A DNA stretch of 64,000 nt from Pseudomonadota bacterium (lineage in GTDB: Bacteria; Pseudomonadota; Alphaproteobacteria; Caulobacterales; Caulobacteraceae), in the NCBI GenBank assembly GCA_023390245.1, contig JAEWDF010000052.1:1-64000 (forward strand), read 5' to 3'. A model generated the notes under the pieces. The model was not told the origin of the DNA and made no database searches. It saw only the letters and a list, made by a program, of their open reading frames with translations. A program made the translations under genes and the position numbers. Shown one piece after another: positions 27,530-39,853 of the stretch; position 1 is the stretch's first letter, and each line of letters opens with the position of its first letter.

Positions 27530-28939
27530 ATGAGAGCAACGGGATCCGATATTCTGGTCGTCGACGACGAGGCCGACATCCGGGACCTGGTGTCCGGGCT
27601 GCTGGAGGACGAGGGCCATTCAGTCCGGACGGCCGCCAACTCCGACGAGGCCCTGGCGGCCATCCGCGCGCGCAAGCCCAGCCTGGCGATCCTCGACATC
27701 TGGATGCAGGGCGGCGGCCTGGACGGCCTGGAACTGCTCGAGGTGGTCAAGGAACTGGACGCCGACCTGCCGGTGGTCATGATCTCGGGCCATGGCAATA
27801 TCGAGACGGCGGTCACCGCGCTGAAGCGCGGCGCCTACGACTTCATCGAGAAGCCGTTCAAGTCGGATCGCCTGGTCGTCGTGGTCGAGCGGGCCATCGA
27901 GGCGGCGACCCTGAAGCGCGAGAATCGCCGCCTGCGGGCCCAGACCATGACGCCTTCGGGGCTGATCGGCCGTTCGCCCGCCGCCCAGGCGCTTCGCAAC
28001 ACCATTTCGAAGGTGGCTCAGGCGAACAGCCGCGTGCTTATCTCCGGACCGCCCGGCTCCGGCAAGGAACTGGTCGCGCGCCAGATTCACGAGGGCAGCC
28101 CGCGCTCCCGGGCCGAGTTCGTGGCCATCTCCGCCGCCGGCATGACGCCCGAACGGCTGGATGTCGAACTGTTCGGCGAGGAGGGCCAGGACGGCCGTCC
28201 ACGCAAGATCGGGGTGTTCGAGCGCGCCCACAACGGCACCCTCTATCTCGACGAGATCAGCGACATGCCGCGCGAGAGCCAGAGCCGCGTGCTGCGCGTC
28301 CTGGTCGACCAGCGGTTCCGCCGCGTCGGCGGCGAACAGGACGTCCAGGTCGATGTGCGCGTCGTCACCTCGACCTCGCGAGACCTGAAGGCCGAGATCG
28401 CCGAAGGCCGGTTCCGGGAGGATCTGTTCCACAGGCTGAACGTCGTGCCGATCCGCGTGCCGGCCCTGTCGGAACGCCGCGAGGACATCGCCGAGCTGGT
28501 CGAGTATTTCGTCGAGACGATCAGCGCCTCCCAGGGCCTGCCTCGCCGCATGGTCGGGGAGGACGCGGTGGCAGTGCTCCAGGTGCATGCCTGGCCCGGC
28601 AATATCCGCCAGCTCCGCAACAACATCGAACGGCTGCTGATCCTGGCGACCGGCGACCCGGCCGAGCCGATCACCGCCGACATGCTGCCGCAGGAGGTCG
28701 CCACCTCCAACGGCGGCTCGGCTCCGTCGCTCAGCGCCGAGCGCACCATCGCCCTCCCGCTGCGCGAGGCGCGCGAGGTGTTCGAACGGGAATATCTGGC
28801 CGCCCAGATCATGCGTTTCGGCGGCAACATCTCGCGCACCGCGGCCTTCATCGGCATGGAGCGCTCGGCGCTGCACCGGAAGCTGAAGTCGCTGGGCGTC
28901 TCTCCGGCGCGGGGCGGAGAAGAGGAAGACGTCGCCTGA
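27530..28939 (+). CDS. ntrX: Response regulator NtrX without the sigma54-contact loop
   Basis: A 469-aa NtrC-family regulator, partner of NtrY. The receiver domain has D12/D13, phospho-acceptor D56 in LAILDIW, and K108 in IEKPF. An AAA+ domain follows with Walker A GPPGSGKE (173-180) and Walker B GTLYLDEI. A Fis-type helix-turn-helix ends the protein (NISRTAAFIGMERSALHRKL). Between ELFG (213-216) and FERA (230-233) the sequence is EEGQDGRPRKIGV; the GAFTGA loop that activates sigma54 polymerase is absent. It therefore probably does not act as a classical sigma54 activator. Its stop overlaps the next start (TGATG). Confidence 0.93.
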   Translation: MRATGSDILVVDDEADIRDLVSGLLEDEGHSVRTAANSDEALAAIRARKPSLAILDIWMQGGGLDGLELLEVVKELDADLPVVMISGHGNIETAVTALKRGAYDFIEKPFKSDRLVVVVERAIEAATLKRENRRLRAQTMTPSGLIGRSPAAQALRNTISKVAQANSRVLISGPPGSGKELVARQIHEGSPRSRAEFVAISAAGMTPERLDVELFGEEGQDGRPRKIGVFERAHNGTLYLDEISDMPRESQSRVLRVLVDQRFRRVGGEQDVQVDVRVVTSTSRDLKAEIAEGRFREDLFHRLNVVPIRVPALSERREDIAELVEYFVETISASQGLPRRMVGEDAVAVLQVHAWPGNIRQLRNNIERLLILATGDPAEPITADMLPQEVATSNGGSAPSLSAERTIALPLREAREVFEREYLAAQIMRFGGNISRTAAFIGMERSALHRKLKSLGVSPARGGEEEDVA

Positions 28940-29799
28940 TGTCGCGCGTCGCCTACGTCAACGGCGCCTATCGGCCTCACGGCCGGGCCGTCGTTCACAT
29001 CGAAGATCGGGGCTTCCAGTTCGCCGATGGCGTCTATGAGGTCTGGGCGGTGTTCGATGGCAGGCTGGCGGACTTCGAGGGGCACCTGACCCGACTGAAG
29101 CGCAGCCTGGGCGAACTGCGCATCGAAATCCCGATGAGCGACGGCGCCCTGGCCCGCGTGTTGGCGGAAACCATCCGGCGCAATCGCGTGCGGACAGGCC
29201 TGGTCTATCTGCAGGTCACGCGCGGCACGGCGCCGCGCGATCACGCCTTTCCGGTCGACATCGCCCCCAGCGTCGTCGTGACCGCCAAGTCGGTCGATCA
29301 CTCCAAGGGGCGAAAGGCGGCGATGAATGGCGCGGCGGGCGTTACCCGGCCGGATATCCGCTGGGGCCGGTGCGATATCAAGACCGTGGGCCTGCTGCCA
29401 AACGTGCTGGCCAAGCAGGCCGCCCGCGAAAGCGGGGCCTATGAATGCCTGATGTACGACGAGATGGGCCTGGTGACCGAGGGCGCCTCCACCAACGCCT
29501 GGATCGTGGACGAGAACGGCCGGCTGCGGACGCGCGACGCCCAGGCCAACATCCTCAAGGGAATCACCCGCACCGCCCTGATGGCGCTGATCGCACAGGA
29601 AGGCCTGGAGTTGGAGGAACGCGCCTTCTCCGTGGAGGAGGCCAAGCGGGCCAGGGAGGTCTTCGTCACAGCCGCCAGCGCCTTCGTCATGCCGCTGGTC
29701 TCGCTGGACGGAACCCGCATCGGCGACGGCAAGCCGGGACCGATCGCTTCGCGCCTGCGCGACCTCTATCTTGAACAGGCGCGCCGCGACGCCATCTAG
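28939..29799 (+). CDS. dat: D-amino-acid aminotransferase (class IV PLP enzyme)
   Basis: A fold-type IV PLP aminotransferase of 286 aa that most likely interconverts D-alanine and D-glutamate. K148 in [17 protein letters not shown] is the PLP lysine, E181 in [12 protein letters not shown] the PLP-ring contact, and the start [36 protein letters not shown] signature (residues 1-32) is that of D-alanine aminotransferases. Branched-chain aminotransferase activity cannot be excluded from sequence. It is translationally coupled to ntrX, and this link is conserved in Caulobacterales. Confidence 0.88.
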   Translation: MSRVAYVNGAYRPHGRAVVHIEDRGFQFADGVYEVWAVFDGRLADFEGHLTRLKRSLGELRIEIPMSDGALARVLAETIRRNRVRTGLVYLQVTRGTAPRDHAFPVDIAPSVVVTAKSVDHSKGRKAAMNGAAGVTRPDIRWGRCDIKTVGLLPNVLAKQAARESGAYECLMYDEMGLVTEGASTNAWIVDENGRLRTRDAQANILKGITRTALMALIAQEGLELEERAFSVEEAKRAREVFVTAASAFVMPLVSLDGTRIGDGKPGPIASRLRDLYLEQARRDAI

Positions 29800-29900
29800 G
29801 CGTTGCGGCTTCGGCGCGGCGGCGGGTAAGGTCGTCCCGGGCCTGTCGCCCCCGCGCCGTTCCCCCGGCGACGAACAACCAAGAACAGGACGAACCTGCC

Positions 29901-30146
29901 ATGTCGCAAGACAAGCGTCAGAACCTTCAGGACACCTTCCTCAACTCGGTCCGCAAGACCAAGACCCCGCTGACCATCTTCCTGGTCAATGGCGTCAAGC
30001 TGCAGGGAATCGTGACCTGGTTCGACAACTTCTGCGTGCTGCTGCGCCGCGACGGCCAGTCGCAGCTGGTCTACAAGCACGCCATCTCCACCATCATGCC
30101 GGCCGCGCCCGTACAGCTGTACGAGCCGGAAGCCGAAGAAGATTGA
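29901..30146 (+). CDS. hfq: RNA chaperone Hfq
   Basis: A hexameric RNA-binding protein that pairs small RNAs with mRNAs. The 81-aa sequence has [20 protein letters not shown], the Sm1 segment ([20 protein letters not shown]), and Sm2 with YKHAISTI. The C-terminal tail is short and acidic (YEPEAEED), as in other alphaproteobacteria. The stop codon lies inside a small hairpin, and further palindromes follow before hflX. Confidence 0.97.
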   Translation: MSQDKRQNLQDTFLNSVRKTKTPLTIFLVNGVKLQGIVTWFDNFCVLLRRDGQSQLVYKHAISTIMPAAPVQLYEPEAEED

Positions 30147-30282
30147 CGCATCGCGTCAACCCTCGGGCTTGACCCGAGGGCCGGGCGTGATGCGAAACGG
30201 GTTTCGGGCGCCTATCTGGGTGTCGAAACAATCCTCACTGCATCGGCTGCGGAACCTCCGACCCTCGGGGCAAGCCCGAGGG
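30143..30282. repeat. Hairpins and paired palindromes between hfq and hflX
   Basis: TTGACGC and GCGTCAA (30143-30149, 30153-30159) form a perfect 7-bp hairpin that contains the hfq stop. Directly after it, 30160-30180 is a palindrome built from CCCTCGGG and CCCGAGGG. A near-identical palindrome in inverse orientation stands at 30262-30282, so the two also form a long inverted pair across about 80 nt. No T-tract follows, so a simple Rho-independent terminator is not proven; the elements may be dispersed REP-like repeats or may stabilise the hfq mRNA end. Confidence 0.65.
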
Positions 30283-30317
30283 CGACGGCGGGTGGTGGTC
30301 CAAGAAACAGAGACCCT

Positions 30318-31628
30318 TTGACCAAACTGATCGACCACGCCGCCCCGGTTCAGAAGGCGGTCGTCATCCATCCCGACGGACGATCGGATTCGCCTCGTCT
30401 GGCCGAAGAACGGCTGGAGGAGGCGGCCGGCCTCGCCCGCGCGCTCGACCTCGACATCCGGGGCGAGGAGATCGTGCGCGTCCGCAAGGTCGCGCCCGCC
30501 ACCCTGTTCGGCGCTGGCAAGGTCGATGAGCTGGCCGCCCTGATGCGTGCGGCCGACGCCGATGTCGCCATCATCGACGACGCCCTGACGCCGGTTCAGC
30601 AACGCAATCTGGAAAAGGCGTGGGAGGTGAAGGTCATCGACCGCACCGGCCTGATCCTGGAAATCTTCGGCCGCCGCGCGCGGACCAAGGAAGGCCGGCT
30701 TCAGGTCGAACTGGCGCGGCTGGATTACGAACGCTCCCGCCTGGTCCGCACCTGGACCCACCTGGAGCGGCAGCGCGGCGGCACCGGCTCGACCGGCGGC
30801 CCCGGCGAAACCCAGATCGAGCTGGACCGCCGCCTGATCGCCGACCGCATCGTCAAGCTGAAGGCGGACTTGGAGGAGGTGCGCCGCACGCGTGGCCTGC
30901 ACCGCAAGCAGCGCAAGAAGGTCCCGTTCCCGACCGTCGCCCTGGTCGGCTACACCAACACCGGCAAGTCGACGCTGTTCAACCGGCTGACCGGCTCCGA
31001 GGTCATGGCCAAGGACCTGCTGTTCGCGACCCTGGACACGACCCAGCGCACCATCCGCCTGCCGCAGGGCCGGCCGGCGATCATCGCCGATACGGTCGGC
31101 TTCATCTCCGACCTGCCGCACGAACTGGTCGAAAGTTTCCGCGCCACGCTGGAGGAGGTGGGCGAGGCCGACCTGATCCTTCATGTGCGCGACATCGCCA
31201 GTCCCGACAGCGCGGCCCAGGCCGCCGATGTCGAGGCTGTGCTGGAGCAGATCGAGGTTCCGGAGGGCCGGACACGCCGCGTGCTGGAGGTCTGGAACAA
31301 GGTCGATATGCTGGACGGCGACGCCCGCGAAACCGTGCTGGGCCAGGCCGAACGCCAGCAGCGCGACGGCACGGCCGTCGCCGTCTCCGCCTGGACGGGG
31401 GAGGGCGTCGAGGCCCTGCGCGAGACCATCGCCCGTCTGATCGACGACGACCCGGAAAGCCATCTGACGCTGGAACCCGCACAGGGCGAGGCGCTGGCCT
31501 GGCTCTATCAACACGGACGCGTGACTCATCGTGATACGGACGAGCTTGGCCGCACGCGGGTCACTGTGCGACTCCATCCTGCGGCGTTGGGACGATTCGA
31601 GCGCCTGTACCCCGACCTGACCGGCTGA
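30318..31628 (+). CDS. hflX: GTPase HflX
   Basis: A ribosome-associated GTPase that can split stalled ribosomes under stress. The 436-aa protein has the N-terminal HflX domain, the linker motif GGTGSTGGPGETQIELDRR (about 154-172), and the G domain with G1 GYTNTGKST (211-219), G3 ADTVGFISDLP and NKVD as G4. It starts with TTG. Position after hfq matches the widespread hfq-hflX order. Confidence 0.95.
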   Translation: MTKLIDHAAPVQKAVVIHPDGRSDSPRLAEERLEEAAGLARALDLDIRGEEIVRVRKVAPATLFGAGKVDELAALMRAADADVAIIDDALTPVQQRNLEKAWEVKVIDRTGLILEIFGRRARTKEGRLQVELARLDYERSRLVRTWTHLERQRGGTGSTGGPGETQIELDRRLIADRIVKLKADLEEVRRTRGLHRKQRKKVPFPTVALVGYTNTGKSTLFNRLTGSEVMAKDLLFATLDTTQRTIRLPQGRPAIIADTVGFISDLPHELVESFRATLEEVGEADLILHVRDIASPDSAAQAADVEAVLEQIEVPEGRTRRVLEVWNKVDMLDGDARETVLGQAERQQRDGTAVAVSAWTGEGVEALRETIARLIDDDPESHLTLEPAQGEALAWLYQHGRVTHRDTDELGRTRVTVRLHPAALGRFERLYPDLTG

Positions 31629-31632
31629 CTTC

Positions 31633-33276
31633 ATGCATCTGATCGAGACCGCCCTGCTGCTTCTTCTGGCCGTGGTGGTCTCGGGGTCGATCGCGCGCAT
31701 CACCCGCATCGCCCTGCCGCTGGTGCAGATCGCGCTGGGCGCCTCAATCGTGCTGATCACCGGCTCCACGGTCGACCTTGAACCGGACATCTTCTTCCTG
31801 CTGTTCCTGCCGCCGCTGCTGTTCCTGGACGGCTGGCGCATTCCCAAGGAAGACCTGTTCCGCGACCGCACCACGATCCTGGAGCTGGCGCTGGGCCTGG
31901 TGGTCTTCACCGTGGTCGGCCTGGGATTCCTGATCTGGTGGATGATCCCTGAAATGCCGTTGCCGGTGGCCTTCGCCCTGGCGGCGATCCTGTCGCCGAC
32001 CGACCCCATCGCGGTGCAGGCCATCGCCGCGCGGGCGCCGATCCCCAAGCGGCTGATGCACATCCTGGAGGGCGAGTCGCTGCTGAACGACGCCACCGGC
32101 CTGACCTGCATGCGCCTGGCCATCGTCGCCGCCTCGACCGGCGCCTTCGTGCTGCACGAGGCGCTGGTGAGCTTCGCCTGGCTGGCCATCGTCGGCGTGC
32201 TGTCCGGCATCGGCGTGACCCTGGCGATCAGCGCGGCCAAGAGCTGGATCAGTCGGCGCTGGGGCGAGGACGTCGGGGCTCAAATCCTGATCAGCCTGCT
32301 GATCCCGTTCGCCGCCTATCTGGTGGCCGAAGAGCTCAAGGCCTCGGGCATCCTGGCGGCGGTGGCCGCCGGCATCACCATGAGCTTCACCGAACGCGGC
32401 GGCTATGGCGGCCAGTCGCTGGCCATGACGCGCATCCGCCGCGCCGTGGTGTGGGACACCGTCCAGTTCGTCGCTAACGGCCTGATCTTCGTCATCCTGG
32501 GCGAGCAGATGCCGTCGATCATCTCGCGCGCGGCCGAGGTGGTGGCGGGCACGACCCGGCCGGAGATCTGGTGGTTGGCCGTCTATGTCGTCGCCATCGT
32601 CGCGGCCCTGGCGGCGCTGCGCTTCGTCTGGGTGTGGACCTCGCTGCGGCTGACCCTGTTCCGCCGTCGCCATCGTCGCAGCGGACCGCCGCCCAAGGTC
32701 GGGCTGCGGCTGACCATGGTCATGTCGCTGGCGGGCGTGCGCGGCGCCATCACCCTGGCCGGTATCCTGACGGTGCCCTTCGCGCTGGACGACGGCACGC
32801 CCATGCCGGCGCGCAACCTGGCCATCTTCCTGGCCGCCTGCGTCATCATCGTCTCGCTGCTGGTGGCGACCTTCGCCCTGCCGCGCCTGCTGAAGAACGT
32901 CGAGCTGCCGCCCGAGGCTTCGCACGAACGGGACGAGGATCGCGGCCGTGTCGCCGCCGCCTCGGCCGCCCTGCGCGCTATCGAAGACGCGGCCCACAAC
33001 ATGGCCGAGGGCAAGCCGAACCCCGACCTCTACGCCGACATCTCCAGCCGGCTGATGGAGATCTACCGCCACCGGATCGAGACGCGCACCCGCACCGACG
33101 AGGAAGACGCCCAGATCGCCCGGCTGACCGATACGGTGGAGCGCCAGCTGCGCCTGGTCGGCTTGGCCGCCGAACGTGAGGAACTGGGCCGGCTGTCGCG
33201 CAGCCGGCGGCTGGATGAGGAGACCGCGCGCAAGCTGATCCGCGAGGTCGACCTGCAGGAACTGCGCTACGTCTGA
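31633..33276 (+). CDS. CPA1-family Na+(K+)/H+ antiporter
   Basis: A 547-aa exchanger with about 12 membrane helices in the first 430 residues and a soluble tail of about 115 residues. The conserved ion-binding segments are AILSPTDPIAVQAI and EGESLLNDATGL, typical of NhaP/NHE-type antiporters, and there is a conserved Arg-containing MSLAGVRGAITLAG helix. It controls pH and cation balance at the inner membrane. It begins 4 nt after hflX, so it may share its transcript. The ion preference cannot be read from sequence. Confidence 0.88.
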   Translation: MHLIETALLLLLAVVVSGSIARITRIALPLVQIALGASIVLITGSTVDLEPDIFFLLFLPPLLFLDGWRIPKEDLFRDRTTILELALGLVVFTVVGLGFLIWWMIPEMPLPVAFALAAILSPTDPIAVQAIAARAPIPKRLMHILEGESLLNDATGLTCMRLAIVAASTGAFVLHEALVSFAWLAIVGVLSGIGVTLAISAAKSWISRRWGEDVGAQILISLLIPFAAYLVAEELKASGILAAVAAGITMSFTERGGYGGQSLAMTRIRRAVVWDTVQFVANGLIFVILGEQMPSIISRAAEVVAGTTRPEIWWLAVYVVAIVAALAALRFVWVWTSLRLTLFRRRHRRSGPPPKVGLRLTMVMSLAGVRGAITLAGILTVPFALDDGTPMPARNLAIFLAACVIIVSLLVATFALPRLLKNVELPPEASHERDEDRGRVAAASAALRAIEDAAHNMAEGKPNPDLYADISSRLMEIYRHRIETRTRTDEEDAQIARLTDTVERQLRLVGLAAEREELGRLSRSRRLDEETARKLIREVDLQELRYV

Positions 33277-33290
33277 AGGGGCTCAGGCGG

Positions 33291-34703
33291 TCAGAACAGG
33301 ACCGCCGGGTTCATGATCCGCTGAGGATCCAGCGCGCGGCGGATGGCGGCCATGGTCTCGATCTCCAGCGGCGTCTTGTAGCGCTTGACCTCTTCGGTCT
33401 TCAGCCGGCCCAGCCCGTGCTCGGCCGAGATCGAGCCGTCGTAGCGCGCCACCACGTCGTGCACGACCCGGGAGCCTTCCTTCCACCGCCCGATGAAGGC
33501 CGGCACGTCCTCGCCCCCGCCCGGCAGGATGTCGTAGTGCAGGTTGCCGTCGCCGATATGGCCGAACACGGACACCCGCGCGCCGGGATGGAAGCGCTCG
33601 ACCGCCGCCGTCGCCTCGTCGATGAAGTCGGCGATCCTGCTGATCGGCACCGAGACGTCGTGCTTCCAGCCGCCGCCCTCGGGCTTCAGCGCCGCCGAAT
33701 GCTCCTCGCGCAGGCGCCAGAAGGCGGCGCGCTGGCTGTCGTTCTGGGCGATGGCGGCGTCGACGATCAGGCCTTCCTCGAAGGCGACCTCCAGCAACCG
33801 CTCCATTTGCGCCTCGGCCCCGCCCGGCGTGCCGGACGCGATCTCGATCAGGGCGCACCACGGCGGCGCCGACTCCAGCGGCTCGCGCGTGTCGGGGATG
33901 TTCTTGAGCACCAGTTCCATGCCCAGCCGCTTCATCAGCTCGAACGCCTCGACCCCGCCGCCGGTCTCGGCCTTGGCGCGGGCCAGCAGTTCGATGGAGG
34001 CGGCGGCCGTCTCCAGCCCGACGATGGCGACCGCGCGCGACCGCATGATCGGAAACAGCTTCAGCGTCGCCGCCGTGACCACGCCCAGCGTCCCCTCGGC
34101 CCCGATCAGCAACTGCTTCAGGTCATAGCCGGTGTTGTCCTTGCGCAGCCGCTTCAGCCCTCGGAAGATCTCGCCGCTGGGCATCACGGCCTCGATCCCC
34201 AGCACCAGGTCGCGCATCATGCCGTAGCGCAGCACCTGGGTGCCGCCGGCGTTGGTCGAGATGACGCCGCCGATGGTCGCCGATCCTTCGGCCGCCAGGC
34301 TGAGCGGGAAGTAGCGCCCCACCGCCGTCGCCGCCTGCTGGGCTTCCAGAAGCGTCAGGCCGGCCTCGACCGTCATGGCGTCGTCCAGCGGCGTGACGTC
34401 GCGCACGGCCCGCATCTTGCGCGTCGACAGCAGCACCTCGCCGAACGGCACCTGGCCGCCGACCAGGCCCGTGCCGCCGCCCTGGGGCGTCACCGCCACG
34501 CCCTCGCGCGCGCAGATCGCCACGACGCGCGCCGTCTCCTCGGTCGAGCGGGGGGTCAGCAGGATGGGCGAATGGCCGGTCCAGCGGTTGCGCCATTCGG
34601 TCAGCCACGGCGCCATTTCGCCGGCGTCCTGGGTCCAGCCGCCAGGCCCCAGCGCGGCCTTCAGCTCATCGAGAACGGCGGGGGAGGGGGCGGTCGTGCT
34701 CAT
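33291..34703 (-). CDS. FAD-linked 2-hydroxyacid dehydrogenase (GlcD/D2HGDH-like)
   Basis: A 470-aa flavoprotein with an FAD_binding_4 domain (about 40-220, with [22 protein letters not shown] and [20 protein letters not shown]) and an FAD-oxidase C domain containing [15 protein letters not shown] and [12 protein letters not shown]. These are shared by D-lactate, glycolate and D-2-hydroxyglutarate dehydrogenases that feed electrons to quinone or ETF. The substrate is not decidable. It has a good AAGGGGG ribosome site. It converges with the antiporter gene. Confidence 0.85.
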   Translation of the reverse strand: MSTTAPSPAVLDELKAALGPGGWTQDAGEMAPWLTEWRNRWTGHSPILLTPRSTEETARVVAICAREGVAVTPQGGGTGLVGGQVPFGEVLLSTRKMRAVRDVTPLDDAMTVEAGLTLLEAQQAATAVGRYFPLSLAAEGSATIGGVISTNAGGTQVLRYGMMRDLVLGIEAVMPSGEIFRGLKRLRKDNTGYDLKQLLIGAEGTLGVVTAATLKLFPIMRSRAVAIVGLETAAASIELLARAKAETGGGVEAFELMKRLGMELVLKNIPDTREPLESAPPWCALIEIASGTPGGAEAQMERLLEVAFEEGLIVDAAIAQNDSQRAAFWRLREEHSAALKPEGGGWKHDVSVPISRIADFIDEATAAVERFHPGARVSVFGHIGDGNLHYDILPGGGEDVPAFIGRWKEGSRVVHDVVARYDGSISAEHGLGRLKTEEVKRYKTPLEIETMAAIRRALDPQRIMNPAVLF

Positions 34704-34751
34704 GCCCCCTTGTGTCAGGCGCCGCCGTGGCTGGGAAGGCCTGACCGCGCC

Positions 34752-36848
<2,097 letters not shown>

Positions 36849-38230
36849 TCACATAGTCTGCGGCGATTCGGGGTCGGTTCTGGTAGGCCCGCCGCGCCTG
36901 TCGGGCAAGCGGAGCACGCACCGGAAGCGGATCGAACGTAACCGCCCGCGCCAGAATGGCCAACACCAGGACCCACGGCAGGTTGGCGTGGGTCAGAAGC
37001 ACGCTCTCAGACAGGCTCAGCGCCGTGAACGCCGCCAGATAGCCGATGCTGAAAAAGCCCTCGCGCACGCCCAGGCCGCTCAGCCGCGCGATGATCATCA
37101 CGCCCGCGATCGCCATCACCGCCCCCACCGCGATGGCGCCCGGCCAGCCCAGCTGCACCAGCAGGTCGATCCAGCCGTTGTGCGCTGACGGCACCGGCCA
37201 TTGCGTCTCCAGCCGCACCTCGCGCGCCGGGATGGAATCGGGGCCCCAGAAGGCGCTGAAGCCATAGCCGGTCCAGGGCCGCTCCCCGACCTTGCGCATC
37301 AGGGACTCCCAGATCAGCGTCCGACCGGTCAGCGACGGGTCCTTGCCCAGCGCCTCCAGGATCGCGGCCGACTGGGTGGTCCACAGCCAGCCGCCGCCGA
37401 CGCTGATCACGACGCCCAGCCACACCGCCGCCACCGTCACCGCCGCGCCGCCCTGGCGCAACACCCACCAGCCGGCGACCAGGCCGACGCCCAGGATCCA
37501 GCAGAGCAGCGAGGTCTTCGACTGGGTCGCCAGCACCAGCAGCGTGGTCAGCGCCAGGGTCAGCAGGCCGATCCACGGTCGTCGCCTGTTCCCCGCCAGA
37601 TGGTCGGCGGCCAGGGTCGCCGACGCCGCGACGGCGCCGATCACCATCACCAGCCCCATCTGGTTCTTCTCGTACCACAGGCCGCGCCACAGGCCGGCGT
37701 TGTCCAGCTGGTGCACGCCGATGCGCGGAACGGCGAACACCATGACCAGGCTGCCGACGGCCATGATCAGGCAGGTCCACATCAGCAGGCGGGGCAGGGC
37801 GGCGCCCCGGAACGCCGCGCCCAGATAGACGGCGAAGGCGCTGTTGAGGGCCAGGGCGATAACCCGGCGCTCGGTCACGCCCGCGTCGATCGACCAGTAT
37901 TTGGACACGAAGGCCAGCGCGACCAGCCCGCCCATCATCAGCCATGCCGGCCACGCGCGGATCACCCGTTCGAAGCGGAACAGGATCAGCCCCGCCGTGA
38001 TCGCATAGACCGGCAGCCACACTAGCCGCAGGATCGGCGCCTCGCCCTGGTCGGGCGCGATCACCGGCGCGATCAGGGCGCCCGTCATCATGAAGACCAC
38101 GAAACCGGCCGCCCACTGCTCCCACAGCGGCGGCGATTCGAGTGTCTGGACGGATGGGCGTCGCACGCCCGCATCTTGGCGCGCGCCGTTTAAGGAAGGA
38201 TGACGGCGCGCAGGCGGCGCGCCGCCTTCG

Positions 38231-39853
38231 TCATAACGCGCGGAAACGGAAGTTCCGGAACCGCGCCTCGCCCTCGCCGGCGGCGTAGAGCCCCGGCCGC
38301 AGCATCATGAAGCCGCCCCGGACATTGTGGTTGTAGCCCGACACCTCCATCTGCCGGTCGAACCGCTTCCACGTCACGCCGTCGTCGCTCGTGTCGAAAT
38401 AGACGACGTTGTAGGCGTTGGTCAGGCGCAGATGCATCCTGCGCCCGTGCGGATTGGCCGGCCGGCCGCGCTCTATGCCGTATTGATGGGTGACGAACCG
38501 CGCTTGGTCGAACCCCAGGCCGGCGTACAGCGCCCGATCGTAGAACAGCACGACCCCCGCCGTCGTCCCGGCGTCGACCTCGATCTCGCACTCGATCTGA
38601 TAGGCCTGGTCGCCCTGGACGAAGGTGAGGGGAGAGCAGTCGACCGGCGCCGTTCCCTTGGCCCGCATGTGCAGCACGCCGTTCTCGCGACGCAACCGGT
38701 CCGTCTCGTTCGGCTGGGGGTCGTAGAAGCTCCACTGGACGCCGAACTTGTCGGTCGAGAAGTCGTCCGACAGCGCCATGCCCGGCTCCACCGCCTGTCC
38801 GCCGCGCGGAATCGGGATCGGCTGGGACAGGTCGCCGCCCTTGGCGCGAAACCAGCCGTCGTCGGTCCATTCGATCGGGTCCAGCAGGGTCTGGCGCCCC
38901 AGCGTCCAATAGGCGTTTTCATAGCCGTGATAGACCATCCACCAGTCGCCGGCCGGTCCCTCGACCAGGGTCGCATGGCCGCGCGACCACCACTTCTCGG
39001 CCGCCGAGCGGGTGCGGACGATCGGATTGTGCGGGCAGTCCTCCCACGGACCGTGGATGGAGCGGGAGCGGGCCGCGATCACCATGTGGCCGGTCGGCGG
39101 CCCCGCCGTGCCGCCGATGGCCGTGATCATGTAGAAATAGTCGCCGTGCTTCAGCAGCTTCGGCCCTTCCTGGGCGAAGCCTTCCACGATCCAGTCGTCG
39201 GGATAGCGCCAGGCCCTGTACATTCCCTGGTCGACCGGACCGTCCGTCGCCAGCCCGTCGTCGGTCAGGCGCACCCGGTCGCCGCCGTTCAGGAACAGAT
39301 AGCGCCTGCCGTCCTCGCCGACGATGTGGCCCGGATCGATGTTGTCGGGCAGCTTCAGGTCGATCGGCTCACTCCACGGTCCTTCGATCCGGTCGGCCCA
39401 GATCACATAGTTGGAGCGGTATTCCGGGAAGCGCGCGGGGATATAGACGTAATAGCGCCCGTCGTGCTTGCACAGTTCCGGCGCCCAGACCGATCCGATG
39501 TTGGTCGTCAGCGCCGCCGTGACCGGCCGCCAGTTCACCAGGTCGCGCGAATGCCAGATGTGGATGCCCGGCACCGATTCGAACGACGAGAAGGTCATGT
39601 AGTAGTCGGCGCCGTCCTTCAGGATCGACGGGTCCGGGTGGTCGCCCGGCATGATCGGGTTCAGGAAGGTTCCGTCGCCCAGATCCGGAATGCGCTGGTT
39701 CTCGATCCCGCGCCGCCACTTCAGATGCGCCCATTCACGCCCCAGCGGCGCTGCCTCCTCATTGCTCTGCGCCAGGGCGGCGCGAACGGGCAGGGCGGCA
39801 TAGGCGACGCCTCCCAGCAGGCCCGCCATGGCGGTGCGACGGTCGAGCTTCAT
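38231..39853 (-). CDS. Tat-exported glycoside hydrolase family 43 protein
   Basis: A 540-aa enzyme of the beta-xylosidase/arabinofuranosidase clan. The N terminus (LDRRTAMAGLLGGVAYAALP) has the twin-arginine type of signal with an AALA-Q cleavage region. The five-bladed propeller supplies the three GH43 acids: D74 in DHPDPS (base), D173 in NIDPGHIVGEDG (modulator) and E229 in AQEGPKLL (acid). A C-terminal beta-sandwich (about 360-540) resembles the DUF1349/concanavalin-like module found in such enzymes. AGGAG precedes the ATG. It is a single gene with a long, AT-rich upstream region, suggesting its own sugar-dependent regulation, which is inference. Confidence 0.88.
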   Translation of the reverse strand: MKLDRRTAMAGLLGGVAYAALPVRAALAQSNEEAAPLGREWAHLKWRRGIENQRIPDLGDGTFLNPIMPGDHPDPSILKDGADYYMTFSSFESVPGIHIWHSRDLVNWRPVTAALTTNIGSVWAPELCKHDGRYYVYIPARFPEYRSNYVIWADRIEGPWSEPIDLKLPDNIDPGHIVGEDGRRYLFLNGGDRVRLTDDGLATDGPVDQGMYRAWRYPDDWIVEGFAQEGPKLLKHGDYFYMITAIGGTAGPPTGHMVIAARSRSIHGPWEDCPHNPIVRTRSAAEKWWSRGHATLVEGPAGDWWMVYHGYENAYWTLGRQTLLDPIEWTDDGWFRAKGGDLSQPIPIPRGGQAVEPGMALSDDFSTDKFGVQWSFYDPQPNETDRLRRENGVLHMRAKGTAPVDCSPLTFVQGDQAYQIECEIEVDAGTTAGVVLFYDRALYAGLGFDQARFVTHQYGIERGRPANPHGRRMHLRLTNAYNVVYFDTSDDGVTWKRFDRQMEVSGYNHNVRGGFMMLRPGLYAAGEGEARFRNFRFRAL

